64,000 nucleotides of DNA from Dethiobacter alkaliphilus AHT 1 (lineage in GTDB: Bacteria > Bacillota > Dethiobacteria > Dethiobacterales > Dethiobacteraceae), in the NCBI RefSeq assembly GCF_000174415.1, contig NZ_ACJM01000010.1, positions 1 to 64,000 of the forward strand. The letters run 5' to 3'. Below, in pieces: positions 35,224 to 43,070 of this stretch. Position numbers and translations under genes: made by a program. The notes beneath the pieces were generated by a model. The model ran no database searches. It saw only the letters and a program-made list of their open reading frames with translations, and was not told where the DNA came from. The stretch's first letter is position 1. Each line of letters begins with the position of its first letter.

Positions 35224-36228
35224 TTAATTATCTACCGGCATTTCCCTGCCTTCCAGTTCCTGGTAGAGACGTCGGGCGCGGTAGTAACACTCCAGCGCTT
35301 TGCGGGTTTCACCCAATTTATCATAAAGCAGTCCCAGCTCAAAAGCCACAAAGGGTTCCTGATGAGCCAAGTGTGAAGATTTGAGCAGATTGACCAGCGC
35401 CTGCTCCTCATTGCCCAGCTTTTTAAAAGCTTTGCCCAGGTAGAAATAGAGCTCCCAGTCCCGGGGGAATTTATCCTTTACCGCCTCAAAGGCAGCCACA
35501 CTGTTTTGGTATTGTTTTAAATTATAATAAACCGCACCCAGGTTAAAATAGGCTACGCTGAATTCCGGATCCAACTCCACAACTTTTTTAAACTCTTCCA
35601 GCGCCAGTTGATACTCTTCCCGGTCGGCATAGATATTGCCCATGGCATTATGGATAATGGCGCCGGTTTGGGGATCATCGGTAAGGGCCTGCACCAGGCG
35701 AAGCTCCCGCATAGCCTCATCTCCCATCCCCCGTTCCGCATAGGCCACACCCAGGCACAGGTGCGGAAGCATCAAATCAGGTTCCTGACTGATAACCGCC
35801 CTAAATTCCTTAATTGCTTCGTCCATCATGGCCAACTCCAAAAAGCCCAGGCCACGACGGAACGAGCGTATGCACGCTTCATTATCTGCCTGTAACAGCA
35901 ATGGTTTAACTCCCCTCTTTTCTCTGCCAATTTCTTCTGAAGTAAGTTTTTCTTCATAATCCTCTTTTGAGGGCATGATATTGTCAAAGGCATGCAGAAA
36001 CGATTCCGGCAATTCATCGGGTAAAAAGAAATCATAGCGTTCCTGCAGGTCGTTAATCTTTTCTTCAAACAACAGCCAGTACTCCACATAACGGTCCATA
36101 CGTTTGCGCAACTCCAGCAACCTGTCGTAGCACATCTGGCGTTTTTCCTTATTGTTGCCCACAGTTTTCAGTTCTTTCTCCACACGCTCCAGGTCTGCAA
36201 TAATCTTGGTGAATTCACTTTCCTTCAT
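35224..36228 (-). CDS. TPR-repeat protein
   Basis: 334 residues. The first ~130 are charged helical sequence without a recognised family; from about 130 there are five or six tetratricopeptide repeats (for example AMRELRLVQALTDDPQTGAI, FKKVVELDPEFSVAYFNLGA, AVKDKFPRDWELYFYLGKAF). TPRs bind other proteins. No signal peptide, so it is cytoplasmic. It lies 116 bases upstream of ahcY on the same strand. GGAGG lies 12 bases before the ATG, a rather long gap. Confidence 0.75.
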   Translation of the reverse strand: MKESEFTKIIADLERVEKELKTVGNNKEKRQMCYDRLLELRKRMDRYVEYWLLFEEKINDLQERYDFFLPDELPESFLHAFDNIMPSKEDYEEKLTSEEIGREKRGVKPLLLQADNEACIRSFRRGLGFLELAMMDEAIKEFRAVISQEPDLMLPHLCLGVAYAERGMGDEAMRELRLVQALTDDPQTGAIIHNAMGNIYADREEYQLALEEFKKVVELDPEFSVAYFNLGAVYYNLKQYQNSVAAFEAVKDKFPRDWELYFYLGKAFKKLGNEEQALVNLLKSSHLAHQEPFVAFELGLLYDKLGETRKALECYYRARRLYQELEGREMPVDN

Positions 36229-36320
36229 AAATATTAAATGCCTCCTTAAGCCAGTCTACTTCCCTAGGATTTCACAATTTACAGGAAAAACATACATATC
36301 AAAATTCGCTTGTCGAAGTG

Positions 36321-36349
36321 TTGACTTGCCCCAAAAAATATGTTAGACT
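36321..36349 (+). promoter_or_regulatory. Promoter of the tRNA cluster
   Basis: TTGACT (36321-36326), 17 bases, TAGACT (36344-36349), 22 bases before the first tRNA. Confidence 0.65.
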
Positions 36350-36371
36350 ATGTATTGTCGCTGACGGCGAT

Positions 36372-36447
36372 GCCGGCGTAGCTCAATTGGCAGAGCAACT
36401 GACTTGTAATCAGTAGGTTGCGGGTTCGAGTCCCATCGCCGGCTCCA
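36372..36447 (+). tRNA. tRNA-Thr (TGT anticodon)
   Basis: 76 nt, acceptor GCCGGCG/CGCCGGC, anticodon arm CTGACTTGTAATCAG (anticodon TGT), T arm GCGGGTTCGAGTCCCAT, CCA encoded. Confidence 0.97.
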
Positions 36448-36464
36448 AATTCAATACTTTTTGT

Positions 36465-36550
36465 GGAGAGGTACCCAAGTTGGCCAAAGGGGGCAGACTG
36501 TAAATCTGTTGTCTCAGACTTCACAGGTTCGAATCCTGTCCTCTCCACCA
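36465..36550 (+). tRNA. tRNA-Tyr (GTA anticodon)
   Basis: 86-nt class II tRNA, acceptor GGAGAGG/CCTCTCC, anticodon arm CAGACTGTAAATCTG (GTA), a long variable arm, T arm CAGGTTCGAATCCTG, CCA encoded. Confidence 0.96.
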
Positions 36551-36556
36551 CTATAC

Positions 36557-36632
36557 TGGGGCGTAGCCAAGTCGGTAAGGCACGGGACTTTGACTCCCGC
36601 ATGCGTAGGTTCGAGTCCTGCCGCCCCAGCCA
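36557..36632 (+). tRNA. tRNA-Gln (TTG anticodon)
   Basis: 76 nt, acceptor TGGGGCG/CGCCCCA, anticodon arm CGGGACTTTGACTCCCG (TTG), T arm AGGTTCGAGTCCTG, CCA encoded. The Gln identity follows from TTG. Confidence 0.96.
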
Positions 36633-36671
36633 CTTACCAAATCAGGTGGCCAAGCCACCTTTCTTTTATCG

Positions 36672-36747
36672 GAGCCATTAGCTCAGTTGGTAGAGCACCT
36701 GACTTTTAATCAGGGTGTCGATGGTTCGAGCCCATCATGGCTCACCA
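36672..36747 (+). tRNA. tRNA-Lys (TTT anticodon)
   Basis: 76 nt, acceptor GAGCCAT/ATGGCTC, anticodon arm CTGACTTTTAATCAG (TTT), T arm ATGGTTCGAGCCCAT, CCA encoded. Confidence 0.96.
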
Positions 36748-36752
36748 CTTAT

Positions 36753-36839
36753 GCGAGAGTGGTGGAACGGCAGACACGCTAGATTCAGGATCTAGTGCGC
36801 ATTACGCGTGTGGGGGTTCAAATCCCCCCTCTCGCACCA
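36753..36839 (+). tRNA. tRNA-Leu (CAG anticodon)
   Basis: 87-nt class II tRNA, acceptor GCGAGAG/CTCTCGC, anticodon arm CTAGATTCAGGATCTAG (CAG), variable arm TGCGCATTACGCGTG, T arm GGGGGTTCAAATCCCCC, CCA encoded. Confidence 0.96.
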
Positions 36840-36848
36840 TGTCAATTA

Positions 36849-36876
36849 AACCGAGGTTAATAACCTCGGTTTTTTG
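36849..36876 (+). terminator. Terminator of the tRNA cluster
   Basis: AACCGAGGTTAATAACCTCGGTT with a T-run of six, directly after tRNA-Leu. Confidence 0.9.
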
Positions 36877-36889
36877 CTTTTCTTATACT

Positions 36890-36913
36890 GGTTGAAATTA
36901 TAACGCGAGCTTT
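36890..36913 (+). repeat. Probable remnant of the dispersed element
   Basis: GAAATTATAACG followed directly by CGAGCTTTTCTTA: the first bases of the element joined to what looks like its 3' end, as after an internal deletion. As with copies B-D it stands behind a terminator T-run. Confidence 0.4.
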
Positions 36914-36952
36914 TCTTATCTTCTCCAACAAACAGGCAAAAAAACAACCCAA

Positions 36953-37552
36953 TCAGAAATTGGGCAGTTCAGGAATGCTCTCTATTATCTCCTGCATGGT
37001 AAACGAGATGCAGGGAATTTGTTTAGACACAACAGGTTCATCTTCAAAATAAACTTCCTGTAACGTATACTGTTCTTTTGTCAGTACATATAGCTCCAGC
37101 AACTCATTATTTACATCTACTATCCAGTACTCCGGAATTGCATACTTTGCATAAGCATGCAACTTTTGCTGCCTATCACGCTTGGCAGAAAACGGTGATA
37201 ACACTTCCACCACCAAATCAGGCGGACCTTCAATACCCCGTTTGGTGATTATGGACAGCCTGTCGCGGCGAATCATCACAATATCTGGCTGTCTTACCTC
37301 TGTCTCGGACAGGATAACATCAATGGGAGACGAAATTACAATAAAATCACTGGCACATTTTTGAAGCATGCGATGCTCTATTTGCTGCACAACAAACTGA
37401 TGCACCGCATTGGGCCCCGGCGTCATAGCTTCCAGCCGCCCGTTATTTATTTCGTAACGGATGCCGTCATCGGGCAGACGGGCATAATCATCGTATGTCA
37501 CCGGTTGTTCTTTAATTCTGTTATCTGGCTTGGAAGGTTTGTCCTTAGTCAT
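36953..37552 (-). CDS. Uma2-family protein (DUF820, nuclease-like fold)
   Basis: 199 residues with the DUF820/Uma2 pattern: YDDYARLPDDGIRYEINNGRLE (start of the domain), PDIVMIRRDRL, GPPDLVVEVLSPFSAKRDR and PEYWIVDVNNELLELY, with the conserved acidic and lysine-like positions of the PD-(D/E)XK fold. The function of these often multicopy proteins is unsettled. The ATG at 37552 has GGGAG upstream. It is convergent with the tRNA cluster and divergent from hemZ; no partner gene is near. Confidence 0.82.
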   Translation of the reverse strand: MTKDKPSKPDNRIKEQPVTYDDYARLPDDGIRYEINNGRLEAMTPGPNAVHQFVVQQIEHRMLQKCASDFIVISSPIDVILSETEVRQPDIVMIRRDRLSIITKRGIEGPPDLVVEVLSPFSAKRDRQQKLHAYAKYAIPEYWIVDVNNELLELYVLTKEQYTLQEVYFEDEPVVSKQIPCISFTMQEIIESIPELPNF

Positions 37553-37660
37553 GGCCACCACTCCCTGTCAGATTTTTTCTTCATTATACCATAATAAAGT
37601 AACTGCTTCCTATATTGGGTTTTTGCAAACTTGATGTATAATACAGGCGAGGTGTTTTCT

Positions 37661-38821
37661 GTGACCAATAAACCCTGGGGCCGCATGGTAGGTGTCAGGC
37701 CCGCAAAACAACTACATACTCTGCTTGATAAAGGCTTTGACTATGAAGCCGCATTTGAATATATGCACAGCAAGCATGGAATCAGCAAAGAAAAGTTCGA
37801 CCTGTTGTGGCGGGTGGCGGAGGTGGAGCGGCCCATCCTGTCAGAAAGCTCCCGCCCCGGTTTGTTTAGCGTTTATGTGGGCATTCCATTTTGTCCGACA
37901 CGCTGCTTGTACTGCTCCTTTCCCTCCCACTCTTTAAAAGAACTGGGAAAACTGCGGGGCCAATTTGTGGACACCCTGTTGTGGGAAATTGAAGAAACCG
38001 CCAAAATGGCGGCTAAGTATAAATTGAATCCCTACACTGTTTATGTAGGCGGCGGCACACCTACCGCTCTCTCCCCTACGGATTTAAAGCGGGTATTGTC
38101 GGCGCTGCGGGAAGCATTTCCCGGCGTCTTGCGGGAATTCACGGTGGAGGCCGGCAGAGCCGACACCCTGACCGATGAACACTTGGCGGTTTTAAGCCAC
38201 CATCAGGTGAGCCGGGTTAGCGTTAATCCGCAGACCATGCATGGTAAAACTCTGGAGTTAATTGGCCGCTGCCACAGTGCAGAGGATGTGGACCGGGCTG
38301 CAAGAAAGGTTAAACAGGCAAAAATCCCGGTGCTGAATATGGATTTAATTGTGGGGCTTCCCGGCGAGGATGCCCTGATGGTAAGAGAAAGCATGGAGCA
38401 AATCATGGCCCTTGCTCCGGAAAACATTACCCTGCATGTCTTCTCACCTAAGCGGGCCTCCCGCTTCAGTGAAGACCGTCGGCAATTTACGTTGCCCGCT
38501 GATGCTGAAGTGGCGGCTATCCACCGCATGGCCACAGAGATGCTGGAAAAAAAATATAAGCCGTATTACCTGTACCGCCAACGGGACATCCTTGGCGGAC
38601 AGGAGAATATCGGCTTTTGCCTACCGGGATATGAATGTGTCTATAATATCGTCATGATTGAAGAGCGCCACCACATCTTCGGTCTGGGCGGCGGCGCCAC
38701 AAGCAAAATCATCCGGTCCGACGGCACGTTCATGAACCTTTCCAACCCCAAAGACGTCCGCATCTACATAGAACGGGTTAAAGATATGGTCATCGGCCGC
38801 CAGGCTGAACTGCCGGGCTAA
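37661..38821 (+). CDS. hemZ: Oxygen-independent coproporphyrinogen III oxidase-like radical SAM protein (HemZ)
   Basis: 386 residues. A radical-SAM Fe-S site CPTRCLYC (Cys78, Cys82, Cys85), YVGGGTPTAL, FTVEAGRADTL, VSVNPQTMH and MDLIVGLPGED place it in the HemN/HemZ family; the C-terminal QENIGFCLPGYECVYNIVMIEE is HemZ-like. It lacks roughly a hundred N-terminal residues found in the Bacillus HemZ. Whether it makes protoporphyrin or acts on another radical chemistry substrate is open; a heme need fits the hexaheme cytochrome. The GTG at 37661 follows GGCGAGGTG; an upstream TTG at 37631 lacks a ribosome site. Confidence 0.82.
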   Translation: MTNKPWGRMVGVRPAKQLHTLLDKGFDYEAAFEYMHSKHGISKEKFDLLWRVAEVERPILSESSRPGLFSVYVGIPFCPTRCLYCSFPSHSLKELGKLRGQFVDTLLWEIEETAKMAAKYKLNPYTVYVGGGTPTALSPTDLKRVLSALREAFPGVLREFTVEAGRADTLTDEHLAVLSHHQVSRVSVNPQTMHGKTLELIGRCHSAEDVDRAARKVKQAKIPVLNMDLIVGLPGEDALMVRESMEQIMALAPENITLHVFSPKRASRFSEDRRQFTLPADAEVAAIHRMATEMLEKKYKPYYLYRQRDILGGQENIGFCLPGYECVYNIVMIEERHHIFGLGGGATSKIIRSDGTFMNLSNPKDVRIYIERVKDMVIGRQAELPG

Positions 38822-39271
38822 TTAGTTTTTCATTTGCGTCATGATGCTGGCCTGGATTTCATTGTAGAGTTCTTGCTGATTGGGAGCGGAGAGAAAGACA
38901 TCTCGCTGCTTTCCTCCCTGGTTAATGTCCCCTTCCATCACCAAAAGGGAGCCGTCTGAGAGCAAATAGGCCCGGAACACCTTACCCTGGCGGTCACGGA
39001 AACGCATTTCGGTGGCTTCCAGAAGTTGGCCCTGCATAACAATTTGGTTTGACTCTTCCACCGTCAGCTTGTTAACTTCCACTTCATTTAAAACAGCCAT
39101 CACATTTTGAATACTGTCTTTGTCTTTTACCGTCACTGACAAATTATCTTCAAGAAAGAACTGCATGGATGTGGGACTGCTTACATACCCCGCCGCATTT
39201 TTATCAAAGGATCGGCTGCAGCCGGCCGCAAACAGTACTAAAATGAGGGATAAAAAGGCAAGCTTTTTCAT
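38822..39271 (-). CDS. Hypothetical lipoprotein
   Basis: 149 residues, lipoprotein signal LFAAGC (Cys18), then a small soluble domain (AGYVSSPTSMQFFLEDNL...) of alternating strands that could resemble a DUF4358- or cystatin-like fold, not identified. GGAGGAAGACAGCA precedes the ATG at 39271. Its stop codon abuts that of the convergent hemZ. Confidence 0.65.
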   Translation of the reverse strand: MKKLAFLSLILVLFAAGCSRSFDKNAAGYVSSPTSMQFFLEDNLSVTVKDKDSIQNVMAVLNEVEVNKLTVEESNQIVMQGQLLEATEMRFRDRQGKVFRAYLLSDGSLLVMEGDINQGGKQRDVFLSAPNQQELYNEIQASIMTQMKN

Positions 39272-39315
39272 TGCTGTCTTCCTCCGTCTTATCTGGAATA
39301 ATATCAGTATAACAC

Positions 39316-39344
39316 AAAAGCGCCGGAGACCGGCGCTTTTTTTT
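39316..39344. terminator. Terminator between ndk and the lipoprotein gene
   Basis: Perfect 11-base stem AAAAGCGCCGG / CCGGCGCTTTT with an AGA loop and T-runs on both strands. Copy C of the dispersed element follows immediately on the plus strand. Confidence 0.85.
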
Positions 39345-39443
39345 ACTGCTTGGAAATTATAAGCTTCGCAGATAGCGAAGCTGCTAAGGTAAGCAGTGCT
39401 GAAAGGCGCGCGCTGAGGAAACCGAAAGAGAGCACCTTTCTTG
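39345..39443 (+). repeat. Dispersed structured element, copy C
   Basis: ACTGCTT, GGAAATTATAAG, hairpin CTTCGCAGATAGCGAAG, CTGCTAAGGT, AAGCAGT, then GAAAGGCGCGC...GAGCACCTTTC with the loop GCTGAGGAAACCGAAAG. The outer stem ACTGCTT/AAGCAGT replaces ATACCGG/CCGGTAT of copies B and D, so pairing is kept while the sequence differs. It ends 5 bases before the ndk stop and runs antisense to its neighbours. Confidence 0.85.
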
Positions 39444-39447
39444 TTAT

Positions 39448-39900
39448 CTATTTGCCGTACAGCCAAAAGTCTGTAGCTTTTTTGTAATCCACCAGCTCTT
39501 CGGGGGAGAAGAACAGGTTAATCTCACGCTCCGCACTTTCGGGGGAGTCGGAGCCGTGTACCACGTTGTTACCCATAAATACGGCATAATCGCCACGGAT
39601 GGTTCCCGGTGCCGCTTCGGCAGGATTGGTCTTACCCATCATATTACGGATTACAGAAACAACGTTTTGGCCCTGCCAGACCATGGCCACAACGGGGCCG
39701 GAGGTGATAAAGTCGATGAGCTCACCATAGAAGGGTTTTCCTTCATGCTCACCATAATGCTTGCCGGCCAACTCCGGTGTAATCTGCATCAGTTTCAGGC
39801 CTACCAGTTGAAAACCTTTTTTCTCAAAGCGGCTGATGATTTCACCAGCCAGATTACGCTGCACCCCATCGGGTTTAACCATAACATATGTTCTTTCCAT
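39448..39900 (-). CDS. ndk: Nucleoside diphosphate kinase
   Basis: 150 residues. It passes phosphate between nucleoside tri- and diphosphates through a phospho-histidine; active-site sequence [18 protein letters not shown]-terminal [20 protein letters not shown] is diagnostic. AGGAG precedes the ATG. It follows the aminopropyltransferase gene by 18 bases on the same strand. Confidence 0.97.
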   Translation of the reverse strand: MERTYVMVKPDGVQRNLAGEIISRFEKKGFQLVGLKLMQITPELAGKHYGEHEGKPFYGELIDFITSGPVVAMVWQGQNVVSVIRNMMGKTNPAEAAPGTIRGDYAVFMGNNVVHGSDSPESAEREINLFFSPEELVDYKKATDFWLYGK

Positions 39901-39918
39901 TTTAACACTCCTCGTAGT

Positions 39919-40833
39919 TTAGTATGTAATTAACGGCCGGTCATCGGCGATAATTCTTTTTTCCTCGTTTTTTGCAGTCCGCACATCCTTGGGAACCGCA
40001 AACATGGAAATGTGTGTTTCACCGTCATAGTATTTAAGTTCTGTGATCTTTCTGTCACTGAGACGCTTGTCCACCTCTTCTGCAGAGATGGCCAGGGGAT
40101 TCAGGCTTTTTGCCGCCACAGCAAAACCCCAGGTCGCATCGTATGATGGGATAAAGGAAGCGTAGGAGCAAACAACGGGAAAGGCTGTGGCCAAAGTATT
40201 GCATACCGCTGCATGGCACTCCAGAAGACGGGGATTAAACGAACCGGCCTGCAGGGCAATAACCCCGTTATCTGTAAGCCGCTTTGAAACCACCTGGTAA
40301 AACTCTTGGGTAAACAAAAGATATGCCGGGCCGTCATCTAAAGGTTCCGGCAAGTCCATATAGATAACATCGAAGGTTTCAGCGGTATCTTCCAGGTACT
40401 TGCGGGCATCCATGAAGCGCACCTCCACTTTAGGGTTCTTAAAAGCTCCCTGGCTCCACTCAGGCAGATACTCTTTACAGAGCTCCACCACTTCCTGGTC
40501 AATATCCACCATTAAAATTCTCTCCACACTGGGATGGCGGAGGATTTCACGCAGCACCGCACCCTCTCCGCCGCCAACAATCATCACGCTTTTAGGTTCG
40601 GGATGGAGAGTGAGGGCCGGATGAATTAAGGTTTCGTGATAGATATATTCATCGTACTCTGATGATTGAATCTTGCCGTCTAACACCAGGCATCTGCCGT
40701 AAAAATCGGTATCAATAATCTCAACCACCTGGTACTTGGTCTTTCCGCTGTAAATGAACTGCTCCACACCATGCATGTGCGCCTGGGTTGGATGGGTGTA
40801 CTCAATGAACCATTTCCAGGTTGGAGTAGTCAA
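39919..40833 (-). CDS. speE: Polyamine aminopropyltransferase (spermidine synthase family)
   Basis: 304 residues. The enzyme transfers aminopropyl from decarboxylated S-adenosylmethionine to an amine and releases methylthioadenosine. The SAM-binding VMIVGGGEGAVLREILRH and the acidic VEVRFMDARKYL are present. The catalytic region reads YMDLPEPLDDGPAYLLFTQEFY instead of the usual DSTDPxGPA, with Glu163 at the second acidic position; a longer loop with 'GPAYLLFT' is reminiscent of thermospermine synthases, so the product is uncertain. TTG start eight bases after GGAGGG. The released methylthioadenosine can feed the salvage operon at 30-35 kb. Confidence 0.85.
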   Translation of the reverse strand: MTTPTWKWFIEYTHPTQAHMHGVEQFIYSGKTKYQVVEIIDTDFYGRCLVLDGKIQSSEYDEYIYHETLIHPALTLHPEPKSVMIVGGGEGAVLREILRHPSVERILMVDIDQEVVELCKEYLPEWSQGAFKNPKVEVRFMDARKYLEDTAETFDVIYMDLPEPLDDGPAYLLFTQEFYQVVSKRLTDNGVIALQAGSFNPRLLECHAAVCNTLATAFPVVCSYASFIPSYDATWGFAVAAKSLNPLAISAEEVDKRLSDRKITELKYYDGETHISMFAVPKDVRTAKNEEKRIIADDRPLITY

Positions 40834-40930
40834 ACAAAAAACCCTCCTTTATATTAGAAGTGTCCACAGACATCAAATTAAATTTTAACAAATACAACAC
40901 AAAAGTCAATGTTTTTTGCAAAAAAAAGAA

Positions 40931-40961
40931 AAGCAGCCATGTATATCAAACACGGCTGCTT
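40931..40961 (-). terminator. Terminator of the TRAP transporter operon
   Basis: Stem AAGCAGCC-x-TGT / ACA-x-GGCTGCTT with a T-run on the minus strand. Confidence 0.85.
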
Positions 40962-40979
40962 AGTAGTAACAGTATTCTG

Positions 40980-43010
40980 TTAAGCTCCCTCAGCGGCTTG
41001 TTCTTCCACCTCTTGTGCCCTTTCTTTAATGAAAGGCAATTTATGTGAGAGCAACACCAGTACCATCAAGCCGATACCCAGAGCATCGAAAATCTCGTTA
41101 GGCGAAACAAGACTAAATGCTGCCCCTAGGAGCAGGATTCGCTGGATAAAGACCAGGTGACCGAAGAAGTAGCTCTGTACCATGGACGATAGGGCCAAAA
41201 TACCCAATAGCGCCGTGGTAGTCCGCAGAGCAATCATGGCAGGTTCACCAATCCCCAGGATTTCCGGAGCAAAGAAGAACATATAGGGTACAATATAGGA
41301 GGCAATCCCTAGTCTGAATGACATCACACCGGTGCGCATGGGATCACTGCCCGATATACCCGCCCCGGCGTAGGCCGCCAGCGCCACCGGCGGGGTAATC
41401 GCCGACACACAGGCAAAGTAGAAGACAAACATATGCGGCATTAAGCGAATGATATCACTGGGAATATGGGCAAACATGGGATGGTTAATGGTAATGCTAA
41501 CCAAGCCGGGAGCCATAACCGAGGCCGCAACAGCATAAGCAGCGGTGGTGGGCATCCCCATCCCCAGCAGGATACATACAACCATGGTAAAGAACAAAGC
41601 CAAAAGCAGGTTGGTATCAGCAATGGCCAGCAATACGTTAGCAAAGCGAGCGCCAATACCGGTGAGAGCGATAACCCCCATAATAATACCGGCAGCAGCA
41701 CAAACAGACATCAGCTGAACTGAACCGCGGGCACCTTTCTCCAATGCTTCAAAGATCTGTTTCGGGCCCATTCTGGTTTCCTTGGCAATCAGGCTGACCA
41801 GGAAACTGGAAATAATTCCCCAGAAACCGGCACGGATAATGGAGTACCCCGAAAGCAGTGAATAGATTAGTACAATTACAGGAATGAACAGATATGCCCT
41901 TTTAAGCGTCTTGGAAATACTGGGCAGCAGATGACGGGGCACACCATGCAGCTTCAGCTTAATGGCTTCATAATCCACCATCATATAAGCGGAGAAGAAA
42001 TAAAGAAGCGCAGGCAAAATACCGGCCACCATAATCCGTTCATAAGCGATGCCGGTGATCTCCGCCATGATAAACACACCGGCTCCCATAATCGGCGGCA
42101 TAATCTGTCCGCCCGTGGAGGCCACAGCCTCGGTGGCGGCAGCAAAGGTTGACGTATAACCAACTTTTTTCATCAGTGGAATAGACAAACTTCCGGTAGC
42201 CACAACGTTTCCGGCGGATGTACCGTTCATCATCCCCATCAGGGCACTGGACAGAACGGCAACTTTAGCCGGACCGCCACGGGCAAAACCACTGATAGCA
42301 AAAGCAAATTCCACAAAATAAGTGCCTACACCTGATACGGTCAGGAACGCACTAAAGATAATGAACAAAACAATATAGCGTGAGGAAATGGCCAGAGGAG
42401 CGCTAAAAACACCATTTGTAGTGTAAAGATAGGTTAAGATACGCTCCGTTGAATACGCCGGCGTCTCAAATATACCCGGCAAATACTGTCCTACAAAAGG
42501 ATAAATTAAAAAAATTAAGGCGAGAATAGGCAGCGAATTCCCACTTGTGCGACGTGCCAACTCAAAAACCAGGAGAATACCCAGAAGGGACATCAACATA
42601 TCCATGGTTGTGACGCGTCCTGTTCCAAAGACAAACTGAATACGGTCGAAATTTTGAACTAAATAGGCTGAGACAGCAATAAGACCGGCCATCCCCAGAT
42701 AGTCGGACCAATGGATTTTGGCTTTGGCCTTAGCCCAGCCGGGAAAAAATGCAAAACCCAGAATACCCAATAAAAGCAGGTGATAGTTTCTGAACAATAG
42801 CTGCTCCATGGGTCGGAAATTTAGGATATAAATGTGAAACAGAGATACAAAGGCGGCGTAAAAAAAGAGAAGCTTTCCGCCAATCCCTCCAACTACCCTC
42901 TGATTAGAAGACTCTGCTTCGGTATCCGGTGCCAATTCCATGGGAAGTTCCGTGTCTGGTGCTTTTTCGTCTAGTTTATTATCCAGATCTTTCTCGAAGT
43001 CCTTGGTCAT
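40980..43010 (-). CDS. TRAP transporter permease, fused small and large subunits (TAXI type)
   Basis: 676 residues with many membrane segments: an acidic cytoplasmic head, about four TMs of the DctQ-like part, then the DctM-like part with FGTGRVTTMDMLM, LSSALMGMMNGTSAGNVVATG and IMPPIMGAGVFIMAEITGI and GMGMPTTAAYAVAASVMAPGLV. Fused QM permeases of this kind pair with TAXI-type binding proteins and import organic acids or amino acids with sodium or protons. The ATG at 43010 is set by AGGAGG. The binding protein is encoded directly upstream (60 bases). Confidence 0.93.
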   Translation of the reverse strand: MTKDFEKDLDNKLDEKAPDTELPMELAPDTEAESSNQRVVGGIGGKLLFFYAAFVSLFHIYILNFRPMEQLLFRNYHLLLLGILGFAFFPGWAKAKAKIHWSDYLGMAGLIAVSAYLVQNFDRIQFVFGTGRVTTMDMLMSLLGILLVFELARRTSGNSLPILALIFLIYPFVGQYLPGIFETPAYSTERILTYLYTTNGVFSAPLAISSRYIVLFIIFSAFLTVSGVGTYFVEFAFAISGFARGGPAKVAVLSSALMGMMNGTSAGNVVATGSLSIPLMKKVGYTSTFAAATEAVASTGGQIMPPIMGAGVFIMAEITGIAYERIMVAGILPALLYFFSAYMMVDYEAIKLKLHGVPRHLLPSISKTLKRAYLFIPVIVLIYSLLSGYSIIRAGFWGIISSFLVSLIAKETRMGPKQIFEALEKGARGSVQLMSVCAAAGIIMGVIALTGIGARFANVLLAIADTNLLLALFFTMVVCILLGMGMPTTAAYAVAASVMAPGLVSITINHPMFAHIPSDIIRLMPHMFVFYFACVSAITPPVALAAYAGAGISGSDPMRTGVMSFRLGIASYIVPYMFFFAPEILGIGEPAMIALRTTTALLGILALSSMVQSYFFGHLVFIQRILLLGAAFSLVSPNEIFDALGIGLMVLVLLSHKLPFIKERAQEVEEQAAEGA

Positions 43011-43070
43011 CAAAAGCCTCCTTTCCCTTCCTGCCGCCCGCAATTGGGCGGCAGGGAAGGAAATTGTAAC

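Noticed and set aside
36372-36839. tRNA cluster as an integration site for a mobile island
   Set aside because: No integrase and no direct repeat of a tRNA 3' end were seen nearby.
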